Source: Aristolochia californica (lineage: Eukaryota > Streptophyta > Magnoliopsida > Piperales > Aristolochiaceae). From it: a DNA stretch of 64,000 bases. Positions 10,823-23,500 of the stretch are shown in pieces. The position numbers and the translations under genes are program-made. Under the pieces are notes generated by a model that was given only the letters and a program-made list of their open reading frames with translations, did not search any database and was not told where the DNA came from. The stretch is taken from NCBI GenBank assembly GCA_029961685.1, contig JARWKL010000009.1, forward strand, positions 16,673,237 through 16,737,236, written 5' to 3'. Positions within the stretch are counted from its first letter, which is position 1; each line of letters starts with the position of its first letter.

Positions 10823-13800
10823 ATCATTGTAAACTGATTTATCATGCGTGACGGGCCACATTTTTTTAAGGAATGACTTTTGGGTTGGGATTCAACACTC
10901 AGTTTAAAATTCCCTCGCCTCCCCTTTTCCCGACGATTGCAAAACCTGATATATAAAGACTAAAACGAGTTTTAAATCCCTAAAAATTACACAATCTTTT
11001 TGGAAATATCTCTCTCCATATTTGTGCATTGTGCATTTCCATTTTAGATGTGTACATTTTTCTTAAATCAAAACTTTAGTTTTCACTTTTTCCTTCATCT
11101 CGTAGACAAAAAACAGAATAGATGACAACGAAATGAAAATTTTAGACTCTGTGTATGGAGAAAATTTAAAGCAATAACAAACGTAAGTAATGAAAATTTA
11201 TTCACACACCACAAATGAAGAAAAAACTTTCCTCATCCAAGTTTGGGAAATTCCACTAGTTCAGCAACCCCAATAGGTTGGAATTTGATAAGAAAGGGAT
11301 TTTTCTGCACATGCTTTAAAAAATGGATATGCATGCTCGAAACATGTTAAAGTTGCAAATGACCCATGGATCCAAACCTTTCAAAAAGAATAAAAAACTT
11401 CTCATTAAATTCTCAAGTGAACGTGCGGTGGGATATTTAACCGAGTCAAACAAGCCATTATTTTGCCCATTAACAAAAAGCTGACCTAGCGATCATTGAT
11501 CATTGTAAACTGATTTATCATGCGTGACGGACCACATTTTTTTAAGGAATGACTTTTGGGTTGGGATTCAACACTCAGTTTAAAATTCCCTCGCCTCCCC
11601 TTTTCCCGACGATTGCAAAACCTGATATATAAAGACTAAAACGAGTTTTAAATCCCTAAAAATTACACAAACTTTTTGGAAATATCTCTCTCCATATTTG
11701 TGCATTGTGCATTTCCATTTTAGATGTGTACATTTTTCTTAAATCAAAACTTGAGTTTTCACTTTTTCCTTCATCTCGTAGACAAAAAACAGAATAGATG
11801 ACAACGAAATGAAAATTTTAGACTCTGTGTATGGAGAAAATTTAAAGCAATAACAAACGTAAGTAAAGAAAATTTATTCACACACCACAAATGAAGAAAA
11901 AAGTTTTCTCATCCAAGTTTGGGAAATTCCACTAGTTCAGCAACCCCAATAGGTTGGAATTTGATAAGAAAGAGATTTTTCTACACATGCTTTAAAAAAT
12001 GGATATGCATGGCTCGAAACATGTTAAAGTTGCAAATGACCCATGGATCCAAACCTTTCAAAAAGAATAAAAAACTTCTCATTAAATTCTCAAGTGAACG
12101 TGCGGTGGGATATTTAACCGAGTCAAACAAGCCATTATTTTGCCCATTAACAAAAAGCTGACCTAGCGATCATTGATCATTGTAAACTGATTTATCATGC
12201 GTGACGGGCCACATTTTTTTAAGGAATGACTTTTGGGTTGGGATTCAACACTCAGTTTAAAATTCCCTCGCCTCCCCTTTTCCCGACGATTGCAAAACCT
12301 GATATATAAAGACTAAAACGAGTTTTAAATCCCTAAAAATTACACAATCTTTTTGGAAATATCTCTCTCCATATTTGTGCATTGTGCATTTCCATTTTAG
12401 ATGTGTACATTTTTCTTAAATCAAAACTTTAGTTTTCACTTTTTCCTTCATCTCGTAGACAAAAAACAGAATAGATGACAACGAAATGAAAATTTTAGAC
12501 TCTGTGTATGGAGAAAATTTAAAGCAATAACAAACGTAAGTAATGAAAATTTATTCACACACCACAAATGAAGAAAAAACTTTCCTCATCCAAGTTTGGG
12601 AAATTCCACTAGTTCAGCAACCCCAATAGGTTGGAATTTGATAAGAAAGGGATTTTTCTGCACATGCTTTAAAAAATGGATATGCATGCTCGAAACATGT
12701 TAAAGTTGCAAATGACCCATGGATCCAAACCTTTCAAAAAGAATAAAAAACTTCTCATTAAATTCTCAAGTGAACGTGCGGTGGGATATTTAACCGAGTC
12801 AAACAAGCCATTATTTTGCCCATTAACAAAAAGCTGACCTAGCGATCATTGATCATTGTAAACTGATTTATCATGCGTGACGGACCACATTTTTTTAAGG
12901 AATGACTTTTGGGTTGGGATTCAACACTCAGTTTAAAATTCCCTCGCCTCCCCTTTTCCCGACGATTGCAAAACCTGATATATAAAGACTAAAACGAGTT
13001 TTAAATCCCTAAAAATTACACAAACTTTTTGGAAATATCTCTCTCCATATTTGTGCATTGTGCATTTCCATTTTAGATGTGTACATTTTTCTTAAATCAA
13101 AACTTGAGTTTTCACTTTTTCCTTCATCTCGTAGACAAAAAACAGAATAGATGACAACGAAATGAAAATTTTAGACTCTGTGTATGGAGAAAATTTAAAG
13201 CAATAACAAACGTAAGTAAAGAAAATTTATTCACACACCACAAATGAAGAAAAAAGTTTTCTCATCCAAGTTTGGGAAATTCCACTAGTTCAGCAACCCC
13301 AATAGGTTGGAATTTGATAAGAAAGAGATTTTTCTACACATGCTTTAAAAAATGGATATGCATGGCTCGAAACATGTTAAAGTTGCAAATGACCCATGGA
13401 TCCAAACCTTTCAAAAAGAATAAAAAACTTCTCATTAAATTCTCAAGTGAACGTGCGGTGGGATATTTAACCGAGTCAAACAAGCCATTATTTTGCCCAT
13501 TAACAAAAAGCTGACCTAGCGATCATTGATCATTGTAAACTGATTTATCATGCGTGACGGGCCACATTTTTTTAAGGAATGACTTTTGGGTTGGGATTCA
13601 ACACTCAGTTTAAAATTCCCTCGCCTCCCCTTTTCCCGACGATTGCAAAACCTGATATATAAAGACTAAAACGAGTTTTAAATCCCTAAAAATTACACAA
13701 TCTTTTTGGAAATATCTCTCTCCATATTTGTGCATTGTGCATTTCCATTTTAGATGTGTACATTTTTCTTAAATCAAAACTTTAGTTTTCACTTTTTCCT

Positions 13801-14881
13801 TCATCTCGTAGACAAAAAACAGAATAGATGACAACGAAATGAAAATTTTAGACTCTGTGTATGGAGAAAATTTAAAGCAATAACAAACGTAAGTAATGAA
13901 AATTTATTCACACACCACAAATGAAGAAAAAACTTTCCTCATCCAAGTTTGGGAAATTCCACTAGTTCAGCAACCCCAATAGGTTGGAATTTGATAAGAA
14001 AGGGATTTTTCTGCACATGCTTTAAAAAATGGATATGCATGCTCGAAACATGTTAAAGTTGCAAATGACCCATGGATCCAAACCTTTCAAAAAGAATAAA
14101 AAACTTCTCATTAAATTCTCAAGTGAACGTGCGGTGGGATATTTAACCGAGTCAAACAAGCCATTATTTTGCCCATTAACAAAAAGCTGACCTAGCGATC
14201 ATTGATCATTGTAAACTGATTTATCATGCGTGACGGACCACATTTTTTTAAGGAATGACTTTTGGGTTGGGATTCAACACTCAGTTTAAAATTCCCTCGC
14301 CTCCCCTTTTCCCGACGATTGCAAAACCTGATATATAAAGACTAAAACGAGTTTTAAATCCCTAAAAATTACACAAACTTTTTTAAAATATCTCTCTCCA
14401 TATTTGTGCATTGTGCATTTCCATTTTAGATGTGTACATTTTTCTTAAATCAAAACTTGAGTTTTCACTTTTTCCTTCATCTCGTAGACAAAAAACAGAA
14501 TAGATGACAACGAAATGAAAATTTTAGACTCTGTGTATGGAGAAAACTTAAAGCAATAACAAACGTAAGTAAAGAAAATTTATTCACACACCACAAATGA
14601 AGAAAAAAGTTTCCTCATCCAAGTTTGGGAAATTCCACTAGTTCAGCAACCCCAATAGGTTGGAATTTGATAAGAAAGAGATTTTTCTACACATGCTTTA
14701 AAAAATGGATATGCATGGCTCGAAACATGTTAAAGTTGCAAATGACCCATGGATCCAAACCTTTCAAAAAGAATAAAAAACTTCTCATTAAATTCTCAAG
14801 TGAACGTGCGGTGGGATATTTAACCGAGTCAAACAAGCCATTATTTTGCCCATTAACAAAAAGCTGACCTAGCGATCATTG
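10823..14881 (+). repeat. Three dimeric repeats, 1353-bp period
   Basis: Monomers start at 10823, 11499, 12176, 12852, 13529 and 14205, alternating a 676-bp form and a 677-bp form. The odd members share CACAATCT, CTTTAGTTTTC, GTAATGAAAA, ACTTTCCTC and CTGCACATG. The even members share GACGGACC, CACAAACT, CTTGAG, GTAAAGAAAA and GCATGGCTCG. Each dimer is 1353 bp. The last even member (14205) has drifted: TTTTTTAAAATATC near 14379, GAAAACTTA near 14543, and AGTTTCCTC near 14608. The two dimer halves are the same monomer types that occur singly in the 8-mer units, so this looks like amplification of one pair from such a unit. Confidence 0.9.
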
Positions 14882-17586
14882 ATCATTGTAAACTGATTTA
14901 TCATGCGTGACGGGCCACATTTTTTTAAGGAATGACTTTTGGGTTGGGATTCAACACTCAGTTTAAAATTCCCTCGCCTCCCCTTTTCCCGACGATTGCA
15001 AAACCTGATATATAAAGACTAAAACGAGTTTTAAATCCCTAAAAATTACACAATCTTTTTGGAAATATCTCTCTCCATATTTGTGCATTGTGCATTTCCA
15101 TTTTAGATGTGTACATTTTTCTTAAATCAAAACTTTAGTTTTCACTTTTTCCTTCATCTCGTAGACAAAAAACAGAATAGATGACAACGAAATGAAAATT
15201 TTAGACTCTGTGTATGGAGAAAATTTAAAGCAATAACAAACGTAAGTAAAGAAAATTTATTCACACACCACAAATGAAGAAAAAACTTTCCTCATCGAAG
15301 TTTTGGAAATTCCACTAGTTCAGCAACCCCAATAGGTTGGAATTTGATAAGAAAGGGATTTTTCTGCACATGCTTTAAAAAATGGATATGCATGCTCGAA
15401 ACATGTTAAAGTTGCAAATGACCCATGGATCCAAACCTTTCAAAAAGAATAAAAAACTTCTCATTAAATTCTCAAGTGAACGTGCGGCGGGATATTTAAC
15501 CGAGTCAAACAAGCCATTATTTTGCCCATTAACGAAAAGCTGACCTAGCGATCATTGATCATTGTAAACTGATTTATCATGCGTGACGGGCCACATTTTT
15601 TTAAGGAATGACTTTTGGGTTGGGATTCAACACTCAGTTTAAAATTCCCTCGCCTCCCATTTTCCCGACGATTGCAAAACCTGATATATAAAGACTAAAA
15701 CGAGTTTTAAATCCCTAAAAATTACACAATCTTTTTGGAAATATCTCTCTCCATATTTGTGCATTGTGCATTTCCATTTTAGATGTGTACATTTTTCTTA
15801 AATCAAAACTTTAGTTTTCACTTTTTCCTTCATCTCGTAGACAAAAAACAGAATAGATGACAACGAAATGAAAATTTTAGACTCTGTGTATGGAGAAAAT
15901 TTAAAGCAATAACAAACGTAAGTAATGAAAATTTATTCACACACCACAAATGAAGAAAAAACTTTCCTCATCCAAGTTTGGGAAATTCCACTAGTTCAGC
16001 AACCCCAATAGGTTGGAATTTGATAAGAAAGGGATTTTTCTGCACATGCTTTAAAAAATGGATATGCATGCTCGAAACATGTTAAAGTTGCAAATGACCC
16101 ATGGATCCAAACCTTTCAAAAAGAATAAAAAACTTCTCATTAAATTCTCAAGTGAACGTGCGGTGGGATATTTAACCGAGTCAAACAAGCCATTATTTTG
16201 CCCATTAACAAAAAGCTGACCTAGCGATCATTGATCATTGTAAACTGATTTATCATGCGTGACGGGCCACATTTTTTTAAGGAATGACTTTTGGGTTGGG
16301 ATTCAACACTCAGTTTAAAATTCCCTCGCCTCCCCTTTTCCCGACGATTGCAAAACCTGATATATAAAGACTAAAACGAGTTTTAAATCCCTAAAAATTA
16401 CACAAACTTTTTGGAAATATCTCTCTCCATATTTGTGCATTGTGCATTTCCATTTTAGATGTGTACATTTTTCTTAAATCAAAACTTGAGTTTTCACTTT
16501 TTCCTTCATCTCGTAGACAAAAAACAGAATAGATGACAACGAAATGAAAATTTTAGACTCTGTGTATGGAGAAAATTTAAAGCAATAACAAACGTAAGTA
16601 AAGAAAATTTATTCACACACCACAAATGAAGAAAAAAGTTTTCTCATCCAAGTTTGGGAAATTCCACTAGTTCAGCAACCCCAATAGGTTGGAATTTGAT
16701 AAGAAAGAGATTTTTCTACACATGCTTTAAAAAATGGATATGCATGGCTCGAAACATGTTAAAGTTGCAAATGACCCATGGATCCAAACCTTTCAAAAAG
16801 AATAAAAAACTTCTCATTAAATTCTCAAGTGAACGTGCGGTGGGATATTTAACCGAGTCAAACAAGCCATTATTTTGCCCATTAACAAAAAGCTGACCTA
16901 GCGATCATTGATCATTGTAAACTGATTTATCATGCGTGACGGGCCACATTTTTTTAAGGAATGACTTTTGGGTTGGGATTCAACACTCAGTTTAAAATTC
17001 CCTCGCCTCCCCTTTTCCCGACGATTGCAAAACCTGATATATAAAGACTAAAACGAGTTTTAAATCCCTAAAAATTACACAATCTTTTTGGAAATATCTC
17101 TCTCCATATTTGTGCATTGTGCATTTCCATTTTAGATGTGTACATTTTTCTTAAATCAAAACTTTAGTTTTCACTTTTTCCTTCATCTCGTAGACAAAAA
17201 ACAGAATAGATGACAACGAAATGAAAATTTTAGACTCTGTGTATGGAGAAAATTTAAAGCAATAACAAACGTAAGTAATGAAAATTTATTCACACACCAC
17301 AAATGAAGAAAAAACTTTCCTCATCCAAGTTTGGGAAATTCCACTAGTTCAGCAACCCCAATAGGTTGGAATTTGATAAGAAAGGGATTTTTCTGCACAT
17401 GCTTTAAAAAATGGATATGCATGCTCGAAACATGTTAAAGTTGCAAATGACCCATGGATCCAAACCTTTCAAAAAGAATAAAAAACTTCTCATTAAATTC
17501 TCAAGTGAACGTGCGGTGGGATATTTAACCGAGTCAAACAAGCCATTATTTTGCCCATTAACAAAAAGCTGACCTAGCGATCATTG
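14882..17586 (+). repeat. Four monomers re-using 8-mer unit types
   Basis: Monomers start at 14882, 15558, 16234 and 16911. The 14882 monomer carries the CATCGAAGTTTTGG and GCGGCGGG markers of those at 3383 and 8794. The 15558 monomer carries the CTCCCATTTTCCC marker of 4059 and 9470. The 16234 monomer is a 677-bp form like 10146, and 16911 matches the odd members of the preceding dimers. The first three therefore repeat the order of the last three members of the 8-mer units. The 14882 unit looks composite: its left part has the GTGACGGGCC and CACAATCT of the dimer type, and its right part is of the 3383 type. Confidence 0.8.
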
Positions 17587-20500
17587 ATCATTGTAAACTG
17601 ATTTATCATGCGTGACGGACCACATTTTTTTAAGGAATGACTTTTGGGTTGGGATTCAACACTAAGTTTAAAATTCCCTCGCCTCCCCTTTTCCCGACGA
17701 TTGCAAAACCTGATATATAAAGACTAAAACGAGTTTTAAATCCCTAAAAATTACACAATCTTTTTGGAAATATCTCTCTCCATATTTGTGCATTGTGCAT
17801 TTCCATTTTAGATGTGTACATTTTTCTTAAATCAAAACTTGAGTTTTCACTTTTTCCTTCATCTCGTAGACAAAAAACAGAATAGATGACAACGAAATGA
17901 AAATTTTAGACTCTGTGGATGGAGAAAATTTAAAGCAATAACAAACGTAAGTAAATAAAATTTATTCACACACCACAAATAAAGAAAAAATTTTTCTCAT
18001 CCAAGTTTGGGAAATTCCACTAGTTCAGCAACCCCAATAGGTTGGAATTTGATAAGAAAGAGATTTTTCTACACATGCTTTAAAAAATGGATATGCATGG
18101 CTCGAAACATGTTAAAGTTGCAAATGACCCATTGATCCAAACCTTTCAAAAAGAATAAAAAACTTCTCATTAAATTCTCAAGTGAACGTGCGGTGGGATA
18201 TTTAACCGAGTCAAACAAGCCATTATTTTGCCCATTAACAAAAAGCTGACCTAGCGATCATTGATCATTGTAAACTGATTTATCATGCGTAACGGGCCAC
18301 ATTTTTTTAAGGAATGACTTTTGGGTTGGGATTCAACACTCAGTTTAAAATTCCCTCGCCTCCCCTTTTCCCGACGATTGCAAAACCTGATATATAAAGA
18401 CTAAAACGAGTTTTAAATCCCTAAAAATTACACAAACTTTTTGGAAATATCTCTCTCCATACTTGTGCATTGTGCATTTCCATTTTAGACGTGTACATTT
18501 TTCTTAAATCAAAACTTGAGTTTTCACTTTTCCTTCATCTCGTAGACAAAAAACAGAATAGATGACAACGAAATGAAAATTTTAGACTCTGTGTATGGAG
18601 AAAATTTAAAGCAATAACAAACGTAAGTAAAGAAAATTTATTCACACACCACAAATGAAGAAAAGAGTTTTCTCATCCAAGTTTGGGAAATTCCACTAGT
18701 TCAGCAACCCCAATAGGTTGGAATTTCATAAGAAAGAGATTTTTCTACACATGCTTTAAAAAATGGATATGCGTGGCTCGAAACATGTTAAAGTTGCAAA
18801 TGACCCATGGATCCAAACCTTTCAAAAAGAATAAAAAACTTCTCATTAAATTCTCAAGTGAACGTGCGGTGGGATATTTAACCGAGTCAAACAAGCCATT
18901 ATTTTGCCCATTAACAAAAAGCTGACCTAGCGATCATTGATCATTGTAAACTGATTTATCATGCGTAACGGGCCACATTTTTTTAAGGAATGACTTTTGG
19001 GTTGGGATTCAACACTCAGTTTAAAATTCCCTCGCCTCCCCTTTTCCCGACGATTGCAAAACCTGATATATAAAGACTAAAACGAGTTTTAAATCCCTAA
19101 AAATTACACAAACTTTTTGGAAATATCTCTCTCCATATTTGTGCATTGTGCATTTCCATTTTAGATGTGTACATTTTTCTTAAATCAAAACTTTATTTTT
19201 CACTTTTTCCTTCATCTCGTAGACAAAAAACAGAATAGATGACAACGAAATGAAAATTTTAGACTCTGTGTATGGAGAAAATTTAAAGCAATAACAAACG
19301 TAAGTAATGAAAATTTATTCACACACCACAAATGAAGAAAAAATTTTCCTCATCCAAGTTTGGGAAATTCCACTAGTTCAGCAACCCCAATAGGTTGGAA
19401 TTTGATAAGAAAGGGATTTTTCTGCACATGCTTTAAAAAATGGATATGCATGCTCGAAACATGTTAAAGTTGCAAATGACCCATGGATCCAAACCTTTCA
19501 AAAAGAATAAAAAACTTCTCATTAAATTCTCAAGTGAACGTGCGGTGCGATATTTAACCGAGTCAAACAAGCCATTATTTTGCCCATTAACGAAAAGCTG
19601 ACCTAGCGATCATTGATCATTGTAAACTGATTTATCATGCGTGACGGGCCACATTTTTTTAAGGAATGACTTTTGGGTTGGGATTCAACACTCAGTTTAA
19701 AATTCCCTCGCCTCCCCTTTTCCCGACGATTGCAAAACCTGATATATAAAGACTAAAACGAGTTTTAAATCCCTAAAAATTACACAAACTTTTTGGAAAT
19801 ATCTCTCTACATATTTGTGCATTGTGCATTTCCATTTTAGATGTGTACATTTTTCTTAAATCAAAACTTGAGTTTTCACTTTTTCCTTCATCTCGTAGAC
19901 AAAAAACAGAATAGATGACAACGAAATGAAAATTTTAGACTCTGTGTATGGAGAAAATTTAAAGCAATAACAAACGTAAGTAAAGAAAATTTATTCACAC
20001 ACCACAAATGAAGAAAAAAGTTTTCTCATCCAAGTTTGGGAAATTCCACTAGTTCAGCAACCCCAATAGGTTGGAATTTGATAAGAAAGAGATTTTTCTA
20101 CACATGCTTTAAAAAATGGATATGCATGGCTCGAAACATGTTAAAGTTGCAAAGGACCCATGGATCCAAACCTTTCAAAAAGAATAAAAAACTTCTCATT
20201 AAATTCTTAAGTGAACGTGCGGTGGGATATTTAACCGAGTCAAACAAGCCATTATTTTGCCCATTAACAAAAAGCTGACCTAGCGATCATTGATCATTGT
20301 AAACTGATTTATCATGCGTGACGGGCCACATTTTTTTAAGGAATGACTTTTGGGTTGGGATTCAACACTCAGTTTAAAATTCCCTCGCCTCCCCTTTTCC
20401 CGACGATTGCAAAACCTGATATATAAAGACTAAAACGAGTTTTAAATCCCTAAAAATTTCACAAACTTTTTGGAAATATCTCTCTCCATATTTGTGCATT

Positions 20501-23500
20501 GTGCATTTCCATTTTAGATGTGTACATTTTTCTTAAATCAAAACTTTAGTTTTCACTTTTTCCTTCATCTCGTAGACAAAAAACAGAATAGATGACAACG
20601 AAATGAAAACTTTAGACTCTGTGTATGGAGAAAATTTAAAGCAATAACAAACGTAAGTAAAGAATATTTATTCACACACCACAAATGAAGAAAAGAGTTT
20701 TCTCATCCAAGTTTGGGAAATTCCACTAGTTCAGCAACCCCAATAGGTTGGAATTTGATAAGAAAGAGATTTTTCTACACATGCTTTAAAAAATGGATAT
20801 GCATGGCTCGAAACATGTTAAAGTTGCAAATGACCCATGGATCCAAACCTTTCAAAAAGAATAAAAAACTTCTCATTAAATTCTCAAGTGAACGTGCGGT
20901 GGGATATTTAACCGAGTCAAACAAGCCATTATTTTGCCCATTAACAAAAAGCTGACCTAGCGATCATTGATCATTGTAAACTGATTTATCATGCGTAACG
21001 GGCCACATTTTTTTAAGGAATGACTTTTGGGTTGGGATTCAACACTCAGTTTAAAATTCCCTCGCCTCCCCTTTTCCCGACGATTGCAAAACCTGATATA
21101 TAAAGACTAAAACGAGTTTTAAATCCCTAAAAATTACACAAACTTTTTGGAAATATCTCTCTCCATATTTGTGCATTGTGCATTTCCATTTTAGATGTGT
21201 AAATTTTTCTTAAATCAAAACTTTAGTTTTCACTTTTTCCTTCATCTCGTAGACAAAAAACAGAATAGATGACAACGAAATGAAAATTTTAGACTCTGTG
21301 TATGGAGAAAATTTAAAGCAATAACAAACGTAAGTAATGAAAATTTATTCACACACCACAAATGAAGAAAAAACTTTCCTCATCGAAGTTTTGGAAATTC
21401 CACTAGTTCAGCAACCCCAATAGGTTGGAATTTGATAAGAAAGGGATTTTTCTGCACATGCTTTAAAAAATGGATATGCATGCTCGAAACATGTTAAAGT
21501 TGCAAATGACCCATGGATCCAAACCTTTCAAAAAGAATAAAAAACTTCTCATTAAATTCTCAAGTGAACGTGCGGTGGGATATTTAACCGAGTCAAACAA
21601 GCCATTATTTTGCCCATTAACGAAAAGCTGACCTAGCGATCATTGATCATTGTAAACTGATTTATCATGCGTGACGGACCACATTTTTTTAAGGAATGAC
21701 TTTTGGGTTGGGATTCAACACTCAGTTTAAAATTCCCTCGCCTCCCATTTTCCCGACGATTGCAAAACCTGATATATAAAGACTAAAACGAGTTTTAAAT
21801 CCCTAAAAATTACACAATCTTTTTGGAAATATCTCTCTCCATATTTGTGCATTGTGCATTTCCATTTTAGATGTGTACATTTTTCTTAAATCAAAACTTT
21901 AGTTTTCACTTTTTCCTTCAACTCGTAGACAAAAAACAGAATAGATGACAACGAAATGAAAATTTTAGACTCTGTGTATGGAGAAAATTTAAAGCAATAA
22001 CAAACGTAAGTAATGAAAATTTATTCACACACCACAAATGAAGAAAAAACTTTCCTCATCCAAGTTTGGGAAATTCCACTAGTTCAGCAACCCCAATAGG
22101 TTGGAATTTGATAAGAAAGGGATTTTTCTGCACATGCTTTAAAAAATGGATATGCATGCTCGAAACATGTTAAAGTTGCAAATGACCCATGGATCCAAAC
22201 CTTTCAAAAAGAATAAAAAACTTCTCATTAAATTCTCAAGTGAACGTGCGGTGGGATATTTAACCGAGTCAAACAAGCCATTATTTTGCCCATTAACGAA
22301 AAGCTGACCTAGCGATCATTGATCATTGTAAACTGATTTATCATGCGTGACGGGCCACATTTTTTTAAGGAATGACTTTTGGGTTGGGATTCAACACTCA
22401 GTTTAAAATTCACTCGCCTCCCATTTTCCCGACGATTGCAAAACCTGATATATAAAGACTAAAACGAGTTTTAAATCCCTAAAAATTACACAATCTTTTT
22501 GGAAATATCTCTCTCCATATTTGTGCATTGTGCATTTCCATTTTAGATGTGTACATTTTTCTTAAATCAAAACTTTAGTTTTCACTTTTTCCTTCATCTC
22601 GTAGACAAAAAACAGAATAGATGACAACGAAATGAAAATTTCAGACTCTGTGTATGGAGAAAATTTAAAGCAATAACAAACGTAAGTAATGAAAATTTAT
22701 TCACACACCACAAATGAAGAAAAAACTTTCCTCATCCAAGTTTGGGAGATTCCACTAGTTCAGCAACCCCAATAGGTTGGAATTTGATAAGAAAGGGATT
22801 TTTCTGCACATGCTTTAAAAAATGGATATGCATGCTCGAAACATGTTAAAGTTGCAAATGACCCATGGATCCAAACCTTTCAAAAAGAATAAAAAACTTC
22901 TCATTAAATTCTCAAATGAACGTGCGGTGCGATATTTAACCGAGTCAAACAAGCCATTATTTTGCCCATTAACGAAAAGCTGACCTAGTGATCATTGATC
23001 ATTGTAAACTGATTTATCATGCGTGACGGGCCACATTTTTTTAAGGAATGACTTTTGGGTTGGGATTCAACACTCAGTTTAAAATTCCCTCGCCTCCCCT
23101 TTTCCCGACGATTGCAAAACCTGATATATAAAGACTAAAACGAGTTTTAAATCCCTAAAAATTACACAAACTTTTTGGAAATATCTCTCTCCATATTTGT
23201 GCATTGTGCATTTCCATTTTAGATGTGTACATTTTTCTTAAATCAAAACTTGAGTTTTCACTTTTTCCTTCATCTCGTAGACAAAAAACAGAATAGATGA
23301 CAACGAAATGAAAATTTTAGACTCTGTGTATGGAGAAAATTTAAAGCAATAACAAACGTAAGTAAAGAAAATTTATTCACACACCACAAATGAAGAAAAA
23401 AGTTTTCTCATCCAAGTTTGGGAAATTCCACTAGTTCAGCAACCCCAATAGGTTGGAATTTGATAAGAAAGAGATTTTTCTACGCATGCTTTAAAAAATG

